From the NCBI RefSeq assembly GCF_019279795.1, contig NC_056738.1, positions 403,379,771-403,443,770 on the forward strand: a stretch of DNA of 64,000 nt. The letters run 5' to 3'. The stretch comes from Protopterus annectens. Lineage: Eukaryota > Chordata > Ceratodontiformes > Protopteridae. The notes below the pieces were generated by a model. The model searched no databases. It was not told where the DNA came from and was given only the letters and a program-made list of their open reading frames with translations. A program made the translations under genes and the position numbers. Below are positions 43,500 through 54,763 of this stretch, piece by piece. Within the stretch, counting starts at the first letter, position 1; the number at the start of each line of letters is the position of its first letter.

Positions 43500-44620
43500 C
43501 AGCTGGCTCACGGGAATATACTCCTAAGAATCGTGGAAACAAAAGGAGGCTCTACCCATTGAAGCCAATCCAATTTGTAATAAGCAATAAAGGTTTGAGG
43601 GGTAGCCCAAGTTGCTGCTGCACAAATAGTCAATTGAGACTCTGGGTTGAAAAGCAGCAGATCTGGTTGAATGAGCCTTAATTTTAAATGGGAGTTCCTT
43701 GCCATTGGAAGAGTAAATAAACGAGATACAGTTTGAAATCCAATTTGATAAACTTATCTTAGAGACTCGCATACCTTTTCTTGTCTCAGAAAAAGATACA
43801 AATTGGTCTGATTTTCTAAGCTCCTTGATTCTATGTAGATAGAACCTTAACTGTCAGTGAACATAAAGTTGATGAAATTTATATTCTGCACTGTTTGAAT
43901 GATTAGGAAAAAAAGACTGGCAGTTCGATAGATTGATTCAAATTAGAGCACACCTTGGGGATGGACAGATTTGTACGAAGGGAAACTGTCTCTATGAAAA
44001 ATCTAGTAAGAAGGTTTGTCTGACAGTGCTTACAACTCTAACACTCTTCTGGCAGATGTAGCAGCTATTAGAAAAATTGTTTTCCATGAAAAGAACCAAT
44101 TGACAAGAATGTGTGGGTTCAAAAGGCAGGGAGGTTTGGACAGAACGAAATTTACATCCCAAGGAGATAGAGATTCCTGAAAAGGAGGTCTTAGCAAGGT
44201 AGTGCCTTTTAGGAAAGATTTACACAATCTGTGAGCCATAAGATTAGGCTCATGTCCCAAATGAAACTTGGAGATCGTTGCCAATTGAACTTTGACTGTA
44301 GCAGCAGCTAATCCCTCATGAAAAAGTTCAGTTAGGAATTCTAACACCAAGGGAATGGAGGCTGTGTAAGAATCTATGTTTTTTTATTTTGCCCAGATAG
44401 AAAATCTTTTCCATTTGCTAGTGTATAATTTTCTTGTAGAAGGCTTGTGGGAAGACGTGAGGATATGATTAACTACAGGTGAGAAATCATGAAGTCTGAC
44501 TAGGGATGAAAGTGGAGCAGCCATGCTGTCAAGTTGAGGGTGTGGAGGCAGAGGTGGAAGGTGCCAGATGTGTCAAAAGGTCTGGAACTTGGTCCAGAGT
44601 CCATGGATCGCCTAGAAGGT
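43500..44620 (-). pseudogene. DIRS-7 tyrosine recombinase remnant
   Basis: Core-binding part FLTELFHEGLAAATVKVQLA, Arg I block IAATSARRVLEL (44030-44350), then SNWISNCISFIYSSNGKELP and HSTRSAA (HxxR, 43524-43772). Only about 30-40% similar to families A-C by eye, with several frameshifts. Confidence 0.8.
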
Positions 44621-46350
44621 AAGGCCTGAGAAAGGGGAACCAAATCCAACAAGGCCAGAAAGGAGTGAAAAGAATCATTCTGCTTCCCACGGTCTTTGCT
44701 TTCTGGATCACCTTCTATATCAGCGGAAAGGGAGGGAATACATAAAGAAGTCCCGGGTGCCGATTGTGAAGTGCGTGTCCCAGTGTCTCTCTGGGAGGGA
44801 GGGATAAGGGAGAAGTAGCTGCTGCATTTGGCATTGATTGGACTGGCAAACAGATCGCAGCAAGGCTGTCCCCATTTGCGGAAAATCTGTTGCGTGACTT
44901 TGATTCAGAGACCACTTGTGATGCATCAAGATTGCCCTGCTGAGCTTGTCGGCTATCGCACGGTTGTCCCCGGAATATGCGTTGCAATTAGAAAGAGGTG
45001 GGAAGACATCACCCACTGCCAAACACGAAGAGCCTTTCGACAGAGGGTAGGATCTGGTTCCTCCTTGTTTATATACCATACCACTGACATTGTCTGATTG
45101 GACTGCTATCGTCCATAGAGAAAGTCTTGAAGTGCTTGCAACGCTACTAGCACTGCTACTAGCACTGCTCTCATCTCTAGGACACTGATACGTGAGCCTC
45201 GTGATCTTGCCATGTGCCTTGGACATGCCTGCTTAGATAATGCCCCCCACCCTATCTGGGAGGTATCCATGGTCATAGTAGCAACGGGCTGGCAAGGAAT
45301 GAAAGGTGTGCCTATCGTTAGTTGATCGGGCCAAATCCAACAATGAAGGTCCTTTTTGCAAGATTCTATCAGAATAGGATGAGACAGAGGCAGTTGTTGG
45401 TGACCACTGGGGAAGATAGTAGCCACTGAAGGATTCTCATTTGTGGTCTGGCTAGCAGAACTAGAGTTGTAGTAGAGAGGCCATGGTCCCTAAAAGTTTC
45501 AGCACAGTCTTGGCTTTGACTCTGTTGAGGAAGTAGACTGTACATCTGTTGTCTTAGATTTTGTATTCTATTTGCAGGAAGACGAGCCATCATGGCAATT
45601 GTATTTCTGCACCTATAAAACTCACACATTGAGTGGGAGCAAGGCAGACTTTAAACAATTTATCATAATCCCTAGCTGAGTGCAGAGCTGGATGGCTGAA
45701 TTCCTGGCTTGTAGAAGTAGGTGCCTGGTGGTGGCGGTCAGGGGCCAGTCGTCCAGGTACGGGAACACTGAATCCAAGACGTCTCAAGTGAGCTGTCACT
45801 ACCGCCATGCATTTGGTGAACACCTTAGGGGCTGTGGTGAGCCCAAATGCCAGAGTACAAAACTGGCAATGACTGGATCCTAGCCGAAGCGTAAATGACT
45901 TCTCGACGCTGTCCATTTTTATGTTTTAGTGCGCATCTTGGAGGTCTATGGAGCACATCCAATTGTCTTTCCCTAACAGAGGGAGTATAGACTGCAGTGT
46001 TACCATTCAGAACTTGGACTTCTTCACTGATTCGTTTAATTTGCTGAGGTCTAAAATGGGCCTCCAGTCCCCTGTTCGTTTTGGCACTAAAAAGAATCTG
46101 GAGTAAGCTCCGAACCCCATCTGGTCTGCAAGGACGGTTTAGATGACTCAAAGTAACTTTTGAACTTCTATGGTTGCTTGATCCCTGTGATTGGGTGGAA
46201 CATCTGGGATTTTCCTGGTGGTATGGGGTGGGAAAGAGAAGGGTATGGAGTATCCTCTGGAAATTATTCTTTGTATCCAGAAGCCTGGCACATCACTCAA
46301 GACAAGTGGGTATAAAGATAAGCGAACCCCAACTGGCTCCAAAGAAGCGT
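44529..46350 (-). pseudogene. DIRS-7 reverse transcriptase/RNase H remnant
   Basis: Motif B appears as LAFGLTTAPKVFTKCMA (45590-45916); the YLDDW box follows in another frame. The thumb is LARPQMRILQWLL, RNase H is TMDTSQIGWGALSKQACPRH and VLEMRAV, and then the second Asp block reads SDNVSGMVYKQGG. 46148-46342 gives the RT N-terminus. Many indels. Confidence 0.8.
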
Positions 46351-46359
46351 AGTCAGCAC

Positions 46360-49018
46360 CACTTCAGGAACGCTGATAGGGACATCCACGAAAGGAATTG
46401 CAGCCTCTAGGGTGACATCTACCATTAGTTCCTTCACCTCTGCCTCTGAAGGAGGAATCGCCCTGTACGTTCAGGAAAAATCTCTGGGATTACTTGAACC
46501 ACATTTTCCCCGTCTCTCTGATCCTTACCGTATGGTCTAGAAGGGACGGAAAAATGTACTCCCACGGCAGAGAGTTTTCCCTTCCTACTCACACCTGGTG
46601 AGTGTATCTTTTACCTTTGGTCCAAACAAAGAGGAATAGTCAAAGGAGGTGTTTGTAAAAGTAGATTTGAAGGGCTCTGCAAAGTTACATAAACGCATCC
46701 AGGAGCGTCTCCTAAGGGAAACTCCTGAACCCGTTGCCCTACTCGCTCCATCTGCTGCATAGGATATCAGCCTCATGGAGGAGTTAACAATGGAGTTTAA
46801 GGTGGACAACTGAATGGTAATCTTCTCAAGGACTCCTTCAGCTAATGTACCTTGGAGAGCATCTCAAGCAAAGTTGGCAGTGCCATCATTGCTCCCCAGG
46901 CTAGTGAAAGAGGATAAGGTATACATACTACATCTAGAGTACTTGATAATAGTTTTTAATCTTACTCACAAACACTGGCTAATCTACAATGTATGTACTG
47001 TACCTGTGTATGATGTATGTATTCTTCCTACGTTCCAAATTTCAGCTGTACACCACAAATCTATTACCTTTATTTTTAAATTAATATTTTTTTGTTTGCT
47101 CTCTCCACTGTAACTGTTGATGTGCCGCATACCACTGTAAAAACATTTTTGTAATGTGTGTATACCGATCATGTCTAACTAAATGCATCTAATTTTTCTT
47201 TGTGGAGCTTTTCTCCCTGGGCCATTGCTGAAAAAGGGCATTTTCTGCTTCGACACCCCCAGTTAACAAATGTAAAATAAAATAAAATAAAATCTCCTAG
47301 CTCCTTTAAGAGATCCTCTTTAAAGCCTAGCAAAATGGGTGAGGTAATTCAGCAATCTGAGTGTAAATGCCTCTGAAGAGAAGATACGCTTCCCGTATCT
47401 ACCCAACATTCAAGACTCCTTGTTCGATGGATGGACAGATGAAGTCTCTGCAAGTTCCTTCTTTGTGGCTGCCACTACCACCATGGCATCTACAGACACA
47501 CCTTTGGTCAAATATTCTCTTTAGGGACTCAAATAAAAACTAGTTGGGACTTCTGGGGACTGGTTCCACAGCATCAGGAGTTTCCCATGCCTTTCAACTA
47601 GGTCCAAGAGCTCATTGAAAGGTGGAGACACCCAAGAGGCTGAAGGTTGAGACGCGAAAGCCTTCAGGTACACTGACTCCTCATCAGAAGGGGTGACAGT
47701 GGGCCAGCCGCCTCTCTGTTACAGCATCTCTAAGACATCTACGAAGGAGATATCAGACGACGACCTAGGGGACCCTTCTGACTCCTCAAGGTCAGTGTCA
47801 GAGATGGACTCATCAGGGGAGTCTACATGCTTCCTCTTGCAAGTTCTCTTCCAAGGGCGCTCCTCAGAAGGGTATTCTGGGGAGGTCTCGGAAGACTGGG
47901 GGCCACCCAATGGGGGGGTCTCTGCTGTCAGAGTGAGAAGGTGCTCAGACAGAGGTCGGAGCTTGAGGGGAAAGAGCACTGGTACTCCTGTGCAGACCTG
48001 AAGACCTAGACAGCACACTAGTCATCTCGAATGCAGATCTCTCTGGCTCTGAGGACAGTCCCAGTTCAGAAACTGAAGTAGCCCTCCACTCCACAGCAAT
48101 CGGCTCAGAGACTGATGTGGGATCCAAGGTCAGCCTAGCCGAAGCACCAAGAGGCTCAGAACCGAAGAGGTTCGGGTCCAAGCGTCTGTCGGGGCTGACT
48201 GGTGAGTTTCGGCTCCTAGACAAAGGACAGCACCGAAAGTGTCAGAGCGGAACACGGCTCCGAGACAGACAAGAGGTGCTGGAACCGAGGGTTCCACAAC
48301 AAGTGGCACTGACAGCTCTGGCTCCGAAGAACCAACATGGCTCAGAGGAACAGCAACAGGGAGTATGGTCTTAGATGGCTCCAGAACCAATAGGGTCGGA
48401 GCCACCAACAATTTTGGTAACACCGACTTAAAGTCTAAGCACTACTCTCTCTACAGCCTCTTCAGATAGGGTCTTGGAGGATCTGGATGAGAAGGTAGGT
48501 GACCTAGGTCTCTGTAAAATAGGATATCTTAGACTTGGGGAGACCGGCAACAACTCTAGACCGGCTCAGAGGTAAATTTTCAGTGGATTGCTCCGAAAAA
48601 CTTGGGGCCAACACTGGATTGTCTCTGTCGATAACCTCGACCGGCTCAGAGGGCAGTGGAGCCAAAGAGGTAGAGGGTTTGTCCAATTTCGATATTTTTT
48701 GAGTAGGTCCAGAAGTCAGTGCAGGAGAATGTCTCTTGGCCGACTCTACCTTCTCTTTCTTTGAGGGAGATCTGAAGTGAGCGGATGAAGAGCTGGCTAA
48801 ATCCTCCTCAAAGGAAGGCTTAAGGAGACCTTTCAGGACCAGTTTGTTCTTCCTTTCTTGGAAAACTCGAGAACTGAAAGAGTGACAGAAAGAACATGTT
48901 TCCTGAAGATAATCGCACCGAGAGAGTAAACACAGTTACTATGTCGGTCAGTTATTGACATTTTTTGGGAGCATTTACGACACTTGTTAAAACCTTAAGG
49001 TTTATGATCTTTAGGCAT
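46360..49018 (-). pseudogene. DIRS-7 gag remnant
   Basis: The ATG at 49018 gives MPKDHKP, a stop, then FNKCRKCSQKMSITDRHSNC, which keeps CxxC, H and C of the gag N-terminal cluster. A long Ser/Pro/Glu-rich middle (47719-48700) includes KRKHVDSPDESISDTDLEES. The conserved C-terminal block (YAADGASRATGSGVSLRRRSW) is at 46585-46809. A LINE-like 3' end interrupts it at 46917-47293. Confidence 0.72.
46917..47293 (+). mobile_element. LINE-like 3' end with (TAAAA)n tail
   Basis: A non-coding block runs on plus from about GGTATACATACTACATC to TTAACAAATG and then four TAAAA-type units (47271-47293). It breaks DIRS-7 gag homology. The layout, a 3' untranslated region ending in a short repeat tail, suggests a 5'-truncated LINE or related SINE. 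No coding part remains and the family is unclear. Confidence 0.55.
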
Positions 49019-49377
49019 GTTCAAACAAACACTAGGGAAAGCAGAAAGAAGGACAAGGTCCTCTAACTTAAACAGGCCTAGCCCTGCTAAAGAACACACA
49101 AAAACAAGCAAAAACAGAGGACTAGGTCCTCTAACTTAAATGGACCTAGCTGTAAAATAGAAGCAAAGTCAAAAAGAAAAGCTACCAAACACTGTAAATT
49201 TTAACAGACTATTACTAGCTAAGAATAGTAAAAACACTGCACACGGCTATCAACAAGAATACTACTCCAGTGAAAATACAATATTTGAAAAGGTCCCAAC
49301 TCAAACACGGACTTGCACTAATAGGAGTAACTATCAAAAAAAAACTAGCACACAGCTAAGCAATACCACTTGGGAAA
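49019..49377 (-). other. DIRS-7 leader upstream of gag, first part
   Basis: Non-coding sequence with a repeated GAGGACTAGGTCCTCTAACTT-like segment (near 49055 and 49120). It ends at the DIRS-8 insertion and continues at 54942. Confidence 0.6.
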
Positions 49378-49587
49378 AGTACAGTTTTGTACCTACCATA
49401 AATGTAGATGTTCAATAGACATGCAACTGCAGTCATAACATGTGGGTTGTCCTGCCTCAGGCAGCCCTCGGTCGGTCGGATTCCAAAGTCTGGGTCCGAC
49501 GTCGGCTGATGTCGCATTTCTCTCCGACGTCAGAGCGGCTGGAGTACATAAGCATCAGCCGACGCCATTTTCTTCAGTGTTTCTTGC
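49378..49587 (+). repeat. DIRS-8 window-left terminal repeat
   Basis: GACGTCA at 49525-49531; the TATA position reads TACATAA. Confidence 0.9.
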
Positions 49588-49763
49588 CCCAGATGCCAGG
49601 TGCCCTCCAAGGAAGGCTGTAATCAAATTGGAAGACAAAAACAGGATTCCAAACAAATAAATGAGCAATAAAACAAATACACCATAACAGATATCCCCAG
49701 CTAAGAGTAACAGGGATAGGAGTGGACCCTAGGCATAGAGGGGTATGGAGGGAGGGAAAATCC

Positions 49764-49861
49764 GACTGCAGTTGCATGTCTATCGGGACATCTACACTTA
49801 TGGTAGGTACAAAACTGTACTATGTCCTTCAAGAATGCAACTGCAGTCATAACATGTGGGT
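49764..49861. repeat. DIRS-8 internal complementary region
   Basis: The reverse complement of both outer ends, with junction CTGTACTATGTCCTTCAAG. Confidence 0.92.
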
Positions 49862-49897
49862 AGAATACCATAGCTTAGCTGGGGGAGGAGGTATGCT

Positions 49898-51046
49898 CTA
49901 GGAAAGAGATGGTGTGGCAATCAAGCCCTGCAGGACTGCTGAAGCAAAGCCTGCTCTGGATCTGGAGTATAGAGGGAGATTGTAGTGTTTGGAGAATGTA
50001 TGCACGGAGCTCCATGTAGCAGCTTCTAGAATGTCCTTGGTAGGCAAGAATGCTGTAGAGGTGGCTGTAGCTCTGGTGGAATGTGGTCTGACATTGGCTG
50101 GAACAGTCTTTCCATGAAAGGAATAACAGAATCTGATGCAATGTCCAATCCATTTAGAAATAGTCTGTTTTGAAATTGACTTTCCTTGGACTGCAGGGGC
50201 GTAAGCTACAAAAAGTTGTTCAGACTTCCTGCTGGCCTTGGTTCTGTCCAGGTAGTATCGAAGTTGTCTGTGAATGTCCAAGGTATGCAACAGTCTTTCC
50301 CCCTTATTCTCAGGATTGGGGAAGAAAGCAGGCAGATGAATGGCTTGATTTAAAGAAACCCTAGATACCACCTTTGGCATAAAAGTAGGGTTGGTCCTTA
50401 ATGAAACTCTGTCTCTCTGAAAAATAATAAAGGGTGGTATTGCCATTAGGGCCTGTAGCTCCGAAACCCTTCTTGCTGAGGTAATTGCCAACAGGAAAGC
50501 TGTCTTCCATGAGAGAAATTGCAAGTCAACTGAAGCTGCTGGCTCAAATGGAGGTAGAGTCAGTTTTTCTAAGACAAAATTGAGGTCCCAGGCTGGCACT
50601 GGGGCCTTTCTTGGTGGCTTAATGTTCTTGATTCCCCTGAGGAATTGTCTTAGTAAGGGGTGAGAAAAAACAGGAGGATCAGTGTTGTATCTAGATGAAA
50701 TAGCAGATGCATGTATCTTTATGGAAGAATATGAGAAGCCGTTCTTTAACATATCTGCCAAATATTCCAAGATGAGTGGGATGTTCAACAATGATGCATC
50801 ATGTCCCTTGCTGGCATTCCAATTGCTGAATCTTTTCCACTTTGCTAAGTAAACCTTTCTGGTGGATGGTCTTCGAGCCTCTGTTAGTATCCGCTGAACT
50901 TCCTTGGAGAGAGATAATCTGAAATTATTTATGGAATATCCCAGGCTGTTAGCTGCAGTGTCTGAAGATTTGGATGCAGTGTTTCGAAATTGTGTTGAGT
51001 CAAAAGTAGAGGCCACTGGGGAAGGGCCCACCTCCTGGTGTGACAT
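49898..51046 (-). CDS. DIRS-8 tyrosine recombinase
   Basis: Choosing the ATG at 51046 (MSHQEVG) gives about 382 aa; the frame is actually open back to 52735. Core-binding segment: EARRPSTRKVYLAKWKRF and SSIKIHASAISSRYNTDPP. Catalytic segment: SARRVSELQALM (Arg I), the intact FQRDRVSLRTNPTFMPK, RPHSTRATATSTAF (HxxR) and VHTFSKHYNLPLY (Tyr region). Where other copies read FLRGVATKD this one reads FLPTKD, a small in-frame loss that may impair it. It overlaps the RT frame by 118 bp. The protein would recombine the circular DNA copy into a target without duplication. Confidence 0.87.
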   Translation of the reverse strand: MSHQEVGPSPVASTFDSTQFRNTASKSSDTAANSLGYSINNFRLSLSKEVQRILTEARRPSTRKVYLAKWKRFSNWNASKGHDASLLNIPLILEYLADMLKNGFSYSSIKIHASAISSRYNTDPPVFSHPLLRQFLRGIKNIKPPRKAPVPAWDLNFVLEKLTLPPFEPAASVDLQFLSWKTAFLLAITSARRVSELQALMAIPPFIIFQRDRVSLRTNPTFMPKVVSRVSLNQAIHLPAFFPNPENKGERLLHTLDIHRQLRYYLDRTKASRKSEQLFVAYAPAVQGKSISKQTISKWIGHCIRFCYSFHGKTVPANVRPHSTRATATSTAFLPTKDILEAATWSSVHTFSKHYNLPLYSRSRAGFASAVLQGLIATPSLS

Positions 51047-52878
51047 ATGTTCCGTAGTAGTGGGTACCAGTGTTGTCTTGGCCAATCCGGGGCTATTATG
51101 ATTCCCTTGGGCTTCTCTGCTTTGATCTTTAGTAATACTGAGGTCATCAGTGGTAGAGGTGGGAATGCATAGATTGCTAGGGAGTTCCAGTTGAATGAGA
51201 GGGCATCTATTTTCCAAGCTTTTGGATGGTATGTCCTTGTGCAAAATTTTGGTAGAAGATGGTTGAGGTGAGAAGCAAATAGGTCCACTTCTGGCTTGCC
51301 CCATGTCGAAGTGAGTTGTCTGAAGGCCTTCGGATGCAACCTCCACTTGTGTGGATCTGTGAAATTCCTGCTTAGGCTGTCCGCCAACACATTGTCTTTT
51401 CCTGGAACAAACTGGGATTGTAACTGGATGTTTAGGCTCAGTGATTTCTCCCAAAGCTGCATTGTCAGTCTGCAAAGGGGGTAAGAGTGGGTGCCCCCCT
51501 GCTTGTTTATGTACCACATCACAGTGGTGTTGTCTGTCCGTATCATTAAATGTCCTTGCTGGAGTTGGTGTTGAAAGGCCTCGATGGCATGCATTACTGC
51601 CAGCATTTCCTTTTGGTTTATATGCAGATGCGTTTCCTTTGGAGACCATTGTCCTTGTATACACCTGCCTTCCATGTGCGCCCCCCATCCAAGGTCTGAG
51701 GAGTCTGTAGTCATGGTCTGTGTTATCTGTGGTTTTTTGAATGACATACCTGTGTTTTCCTGGCTCACCGAGGCCCACCATAGGAATTCCTTTTGTAGGC
51801 ATGGAATGAGTGGAATGATTGTCTCCAAGTTGTTGCTGTGTTGAGACCAAATGCTTTGTAGGTACCATTGAAGCTTTCTCATGTGTAGTTTCGCTAATGG
51901 AACCAGTAGAATGCAGGATGCCATGTAACCCAGGGCCTGTAGGAATCTCCTTGCAGTCATCTGGGTGAGTTTTGCTAAACCTTTGAAGTAATGAGTTAAC
52001 TTTTCTTGCTTGTCTTCTGTCAGGTAAGCCATCTGAGAGGCTGTGTCTAGTTTGGCTCCTAAGAAGATTATTTGCTGGGATGGCTGCAGTCTTGACTTTT
52101 GGAAGTTGACTGTGTATCCCAGAGCTTGAAGTAATCGTATGACATAATCCAGGTTTTTTGCCAACATCAATTTGTCGTCCGCTTGTATGAGACAGTCGTC
52201 CAAGTACGGGTAAATTTGTATACCCTGGAGCCTGCAATGAGCTATTACTGAAGCCAGGCATTTTGTAAATACTCTGGGCGCAGTAGATAAGCCAAATGGC
52301 AATGCTGAGAATTGATAATGCTCTGGCCCTGCAAGAAATCTGAGGTATCTTCTGCAGTTGTGTCTGATAGGGACATGCAGGTATGCCTCCTTGAGGTCCA
52401 GAGTAATCAGCCACGACTCCTTGCCCAGCATGGGAAGGAGTTGCTGTAGAGTCAGCATTTTGAACTTTGGTACTATGAGAAAGGTGTTTAATGCGGACAA
52501 GTCCAGTATTGGTCTCCATTGAGATTCTTTTCTTGAAACAAGGAACAGTCTTGAGTAAAACCCCTGGTCTTGTTCTTGTTGTGGAACTCTTTCTATTGCT
52601 TTCATTCGAGTCAGCAGAGTGATTTGCTTGATAACCTCTGCCCTCTGATTTTGTGGTAGGTTTGGCATGCCTTGTTTTCTTGGTAAGGTATGAAAATGAA
52701 ACATGTACCCTCGGTCTATAATGTCCAAAATCCATTTGTCCTTTGTCAGTCTGTGCCAGTTTTCTGCAAACAGAGATAATTTCCCGCCCAAGGGAGCTTC
52801 TAGTTGTTCCCTGGTAGGCGGTAGTAGAGGAAAGTCATTGAGTTTGTGATTGTGGGGCAGATGAAACCCCTGCGTCAC
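50929..52878 (-). CDS. DIRS-8 reverse transcriptase/RNase H with Dam-like C-terminus
   Basis: A single open frame of 649 aa. RT motif A is LDLKEAY (Asp161), motif B LPFGLSTAPRVFTKC (about 193-207) and motif C YLDD (225-228). RNase H acidic residues are visible as TDSSD (Asp392), EMLAV (Glu424), RTDN (Asp449) and LADSLSR (Asp500). The tail (VDLFASHLNH, KAWKIDALSFNW, YAFPPLPL, IIAPDWPRQHWY, about 531-606) matches the region called a Dam-type methyltransferase in DIRS proteins. There is no protease or DDE integrase. The ATG at 52878 is the first in frame; earlier copies suggest the domain proper begins at PPTREQLEAPLGG. Confidence 0.92.
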   Translation of the reverse strand: MTQGFHLPHNHKLNDFPLLPPTREQLEAPLGGKLSLFAENWHRLTKDKWILDIIDRGYMFHFHTLPRKQGMPNLPQNQRAEVIKQITLLTRMKAIERVPQQEQDQGFYSRLFLVSRKESQWRPILDLSALNTFLIVPKFKMLTLQQLLPMLGKESWLITLDLKEAYLHVPIRHNCRRYLRFLAGPEHYQFSALPFGLSTAPRVFTKCLASVIAHCRLQGIQIYPYLDDCLIQADDKLMLAKNLDYVIRLLQALGYTVNFQKSRLQPSQQIIFLGAKLDTASQMAYLTEDKQEKLTHYFKGLAKLTQMTARRFLQALGYMASCILLVPLAKLHMRKLQWYLQSIWSQHSNNLETIIPLIPCLQKEFLWWASVSQENTGMSFKKPQITQTMTTDSSDLGWGAHMEGRCIQGQWSPKETHLHINQKEMLAVMHAIEAFQHQLQQGHLMIRTDNTTVMWYINKQGGTHSYPLCRLTMQLWEKSLSLNIQLQSQFVPGKDNVLADSLSRNFTDPHKWRLHPKAFRQLTSTWGKPEVDLFASHLNHLLPKFCTRTYHPKAWKIDALSFNWNSLAIYAFPPLPLMTSVLLKIKAEKPKGIIIAPDWPRQHWYPLLRNICHTRRWALPQWPLLLTQHNFETLHPNLQTLQLTAWDIP

Positions 52879-52899
52879 TTCTTTGGTTTCCTGGCTGCC

Positions 52900-54643
52900 A
52901 TTGTCGTCCCCTATAAGGGCCCTCTGTATTGGCCTCTTCCTCGGCCACGTCTGTTCTTACCCCTTTGAAACTTTTCTGGATTAGGAAAGGACCAGTTTTT
53001 TGAAGGCCAATTCCTACTGAATCTGGGGGGTTGAACCTGGAGGAAATCTTTCACAGTCTGAACTGATTTTGCTTTTTCTTCGATGGTCTTTAACACATCC
53101 TTAGCATTTGCACCAAAAAGCTTGTTCTTTTCCAAAGGTGCATCCAGAAGTTTTGTTTTACATGATCTGGTAGAGGTTGATCTTTTAACCAAGCATGTCT
53201 ACGAATCACTGCCCCTGTCATAGCTGCCCTACATGAAGCTTCCAGTGCATCATATCCACACTGCAGGAAGTGATTGCTTACTTGCTGAGTGTTATGTACA
53301 GCTTCCTGCAAAGTCTTCCTGTCTAAAGGATCAGGAGAAGCTAATGTTTTTGTAAATCTTCTAAGAGATAATCCTGATATTGTAACATATGAAAAAGGCA
53401 ATTTAAAGCTGTCATAGATAAGGTAGCGGATGTGTAAACCTTTTTGCCCCATCTCTCTAATGACCTAGCTTCCCTGTTGGAGGGCAAAGGATTTTTTGAG
53501 GTGGAGGCTGAAACTCCTTTAGGCCCCTGTGAAATAGTTTCCAAATCAGCAGTATGGGCCCTGAATAAATGGGAATGAGTTTCTGGGACCCTGTAATACC
53601 TGTCTGGCTTGGCTGGAGCAGGGGGAAGAGAATCAGGGGTAGCACTAGAGTCAGAATACAAATCATCCAGAACATCAAGTACAGGAGGAATAGCTAAGGG
53701 CCTGTGCTGAGGCTTAAGGAAAGTCCTAAGGCGTTTCCTAGAATCAGAGTATTCCTGACCTTGCCACTTGAAATGTTCCCTCATGGTGTGCAGAACTTCC
53801 CCAAAAGAAATATCCTCAGGAGGTGAGGCCGAAGGGATGGAATCTTCTGCATCCGAGTCCTCATAGGTCTGGAAGAGCTCTTCCTGGCTATCAGAGTGGA
53901 CAGAGCCCTCAGAATCTTCATCAGAAGGAGTAGGGTCAGAGGGTTCAACCTGGGGCCTTTTATCAGGAGGAGGCTAGGATGCTCTCTCAGGATGGGCCTG
54001 TGAACCTCTAATCATGGAAATTAAATCAGCAGCCATGGACATAATTTGTGTCTCCGGAGTCGGCTGAGGTAAGGATTTAGAAGTAATATGCTTAGTTTTG
54101 CTGGCTGCCTTAGCCCTAGTGTAGGCCTTAATAGACATGGCCATAGGGGGCCTGGCAGCTCCACGTGCAGGAGTGACCTTGTCTACAGCAATGGTCTCGG
54201 GCATTTCCTCGGTTTCGGTATCCGGAGGAAAATCTATAACTGGCGGAGTAATGTCTGAAATCGGAGTCGTCGGTAATGCGGTGTCTTCGGTTCGGAGCGG
54301 TGGAGACACCGTCTCAGCGGGAACCGGGGCACTCACGCTAGGTTTTGGCGTGGAGTCGGTGGTAGACGCGGGCCGAGGATGTCGGTCCCAGTCTTTTCGC
54401 TTTTTGGGAGTTTGCGATGTCGGAAGATCCGACTGCATGGTGTACGCAAAATTATCGCCGAAAAAATCTTCAGCGAACTCCGCCCGGCGCCTGAGTGCGC
54501 TTGTTGAAGCGAGCACAGGCTACACAGGCCGAGACGTCGTGGGCTGGGCCCAGGCAAGGAAGGCAGTAAGAGTGGAAATCCTTATGAGGTATTTGTTTAC
54601 CACAAAAAAGACAATTGTTAACTTTTTCAGTAATTTCTGACAT
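52900..54643 (-). pseudogene. DIRS-8 gag
   Basis: The ATG at 54643 gives MSEITEKVNNCLFCGKQIPH, with a 3-residue insertion relative to other copies, and the Cys/His cluster to VACARFNKR. It then breaks into frames 53974-54516 (ARGAARPPMAMSIKAYTRA), 53341-53784 (YYRVPETHSHLFRA, WGKKVYTSATLSMTALNC), 53090-53452 (ALEASCRAAMTGAVIRRHAW) and 52911-53192 (FLQVQPPRFSRNWPSKNW, Arg-rich tail). Confidence 0.85.
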
Positions 54644-54763
54644 CGGCTGAGGCAAGAAAAGGTCCCCAACGGGGTACTTAGCTTTTTTGATGACTTCGGT
54701 ATCGTAGAATACAGGAGCTGACCGACCAGCACTTGCGAACCGCTTCTGCTTCGAGCACCGCGC

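Noticed and set aside
54137..54640. 167-aa plus-strand ORF
   Set aside because: Antisense to DIRS-8 gag; its sequence is the mirror of the Ser/Pro-rich gag region and has no independent support.
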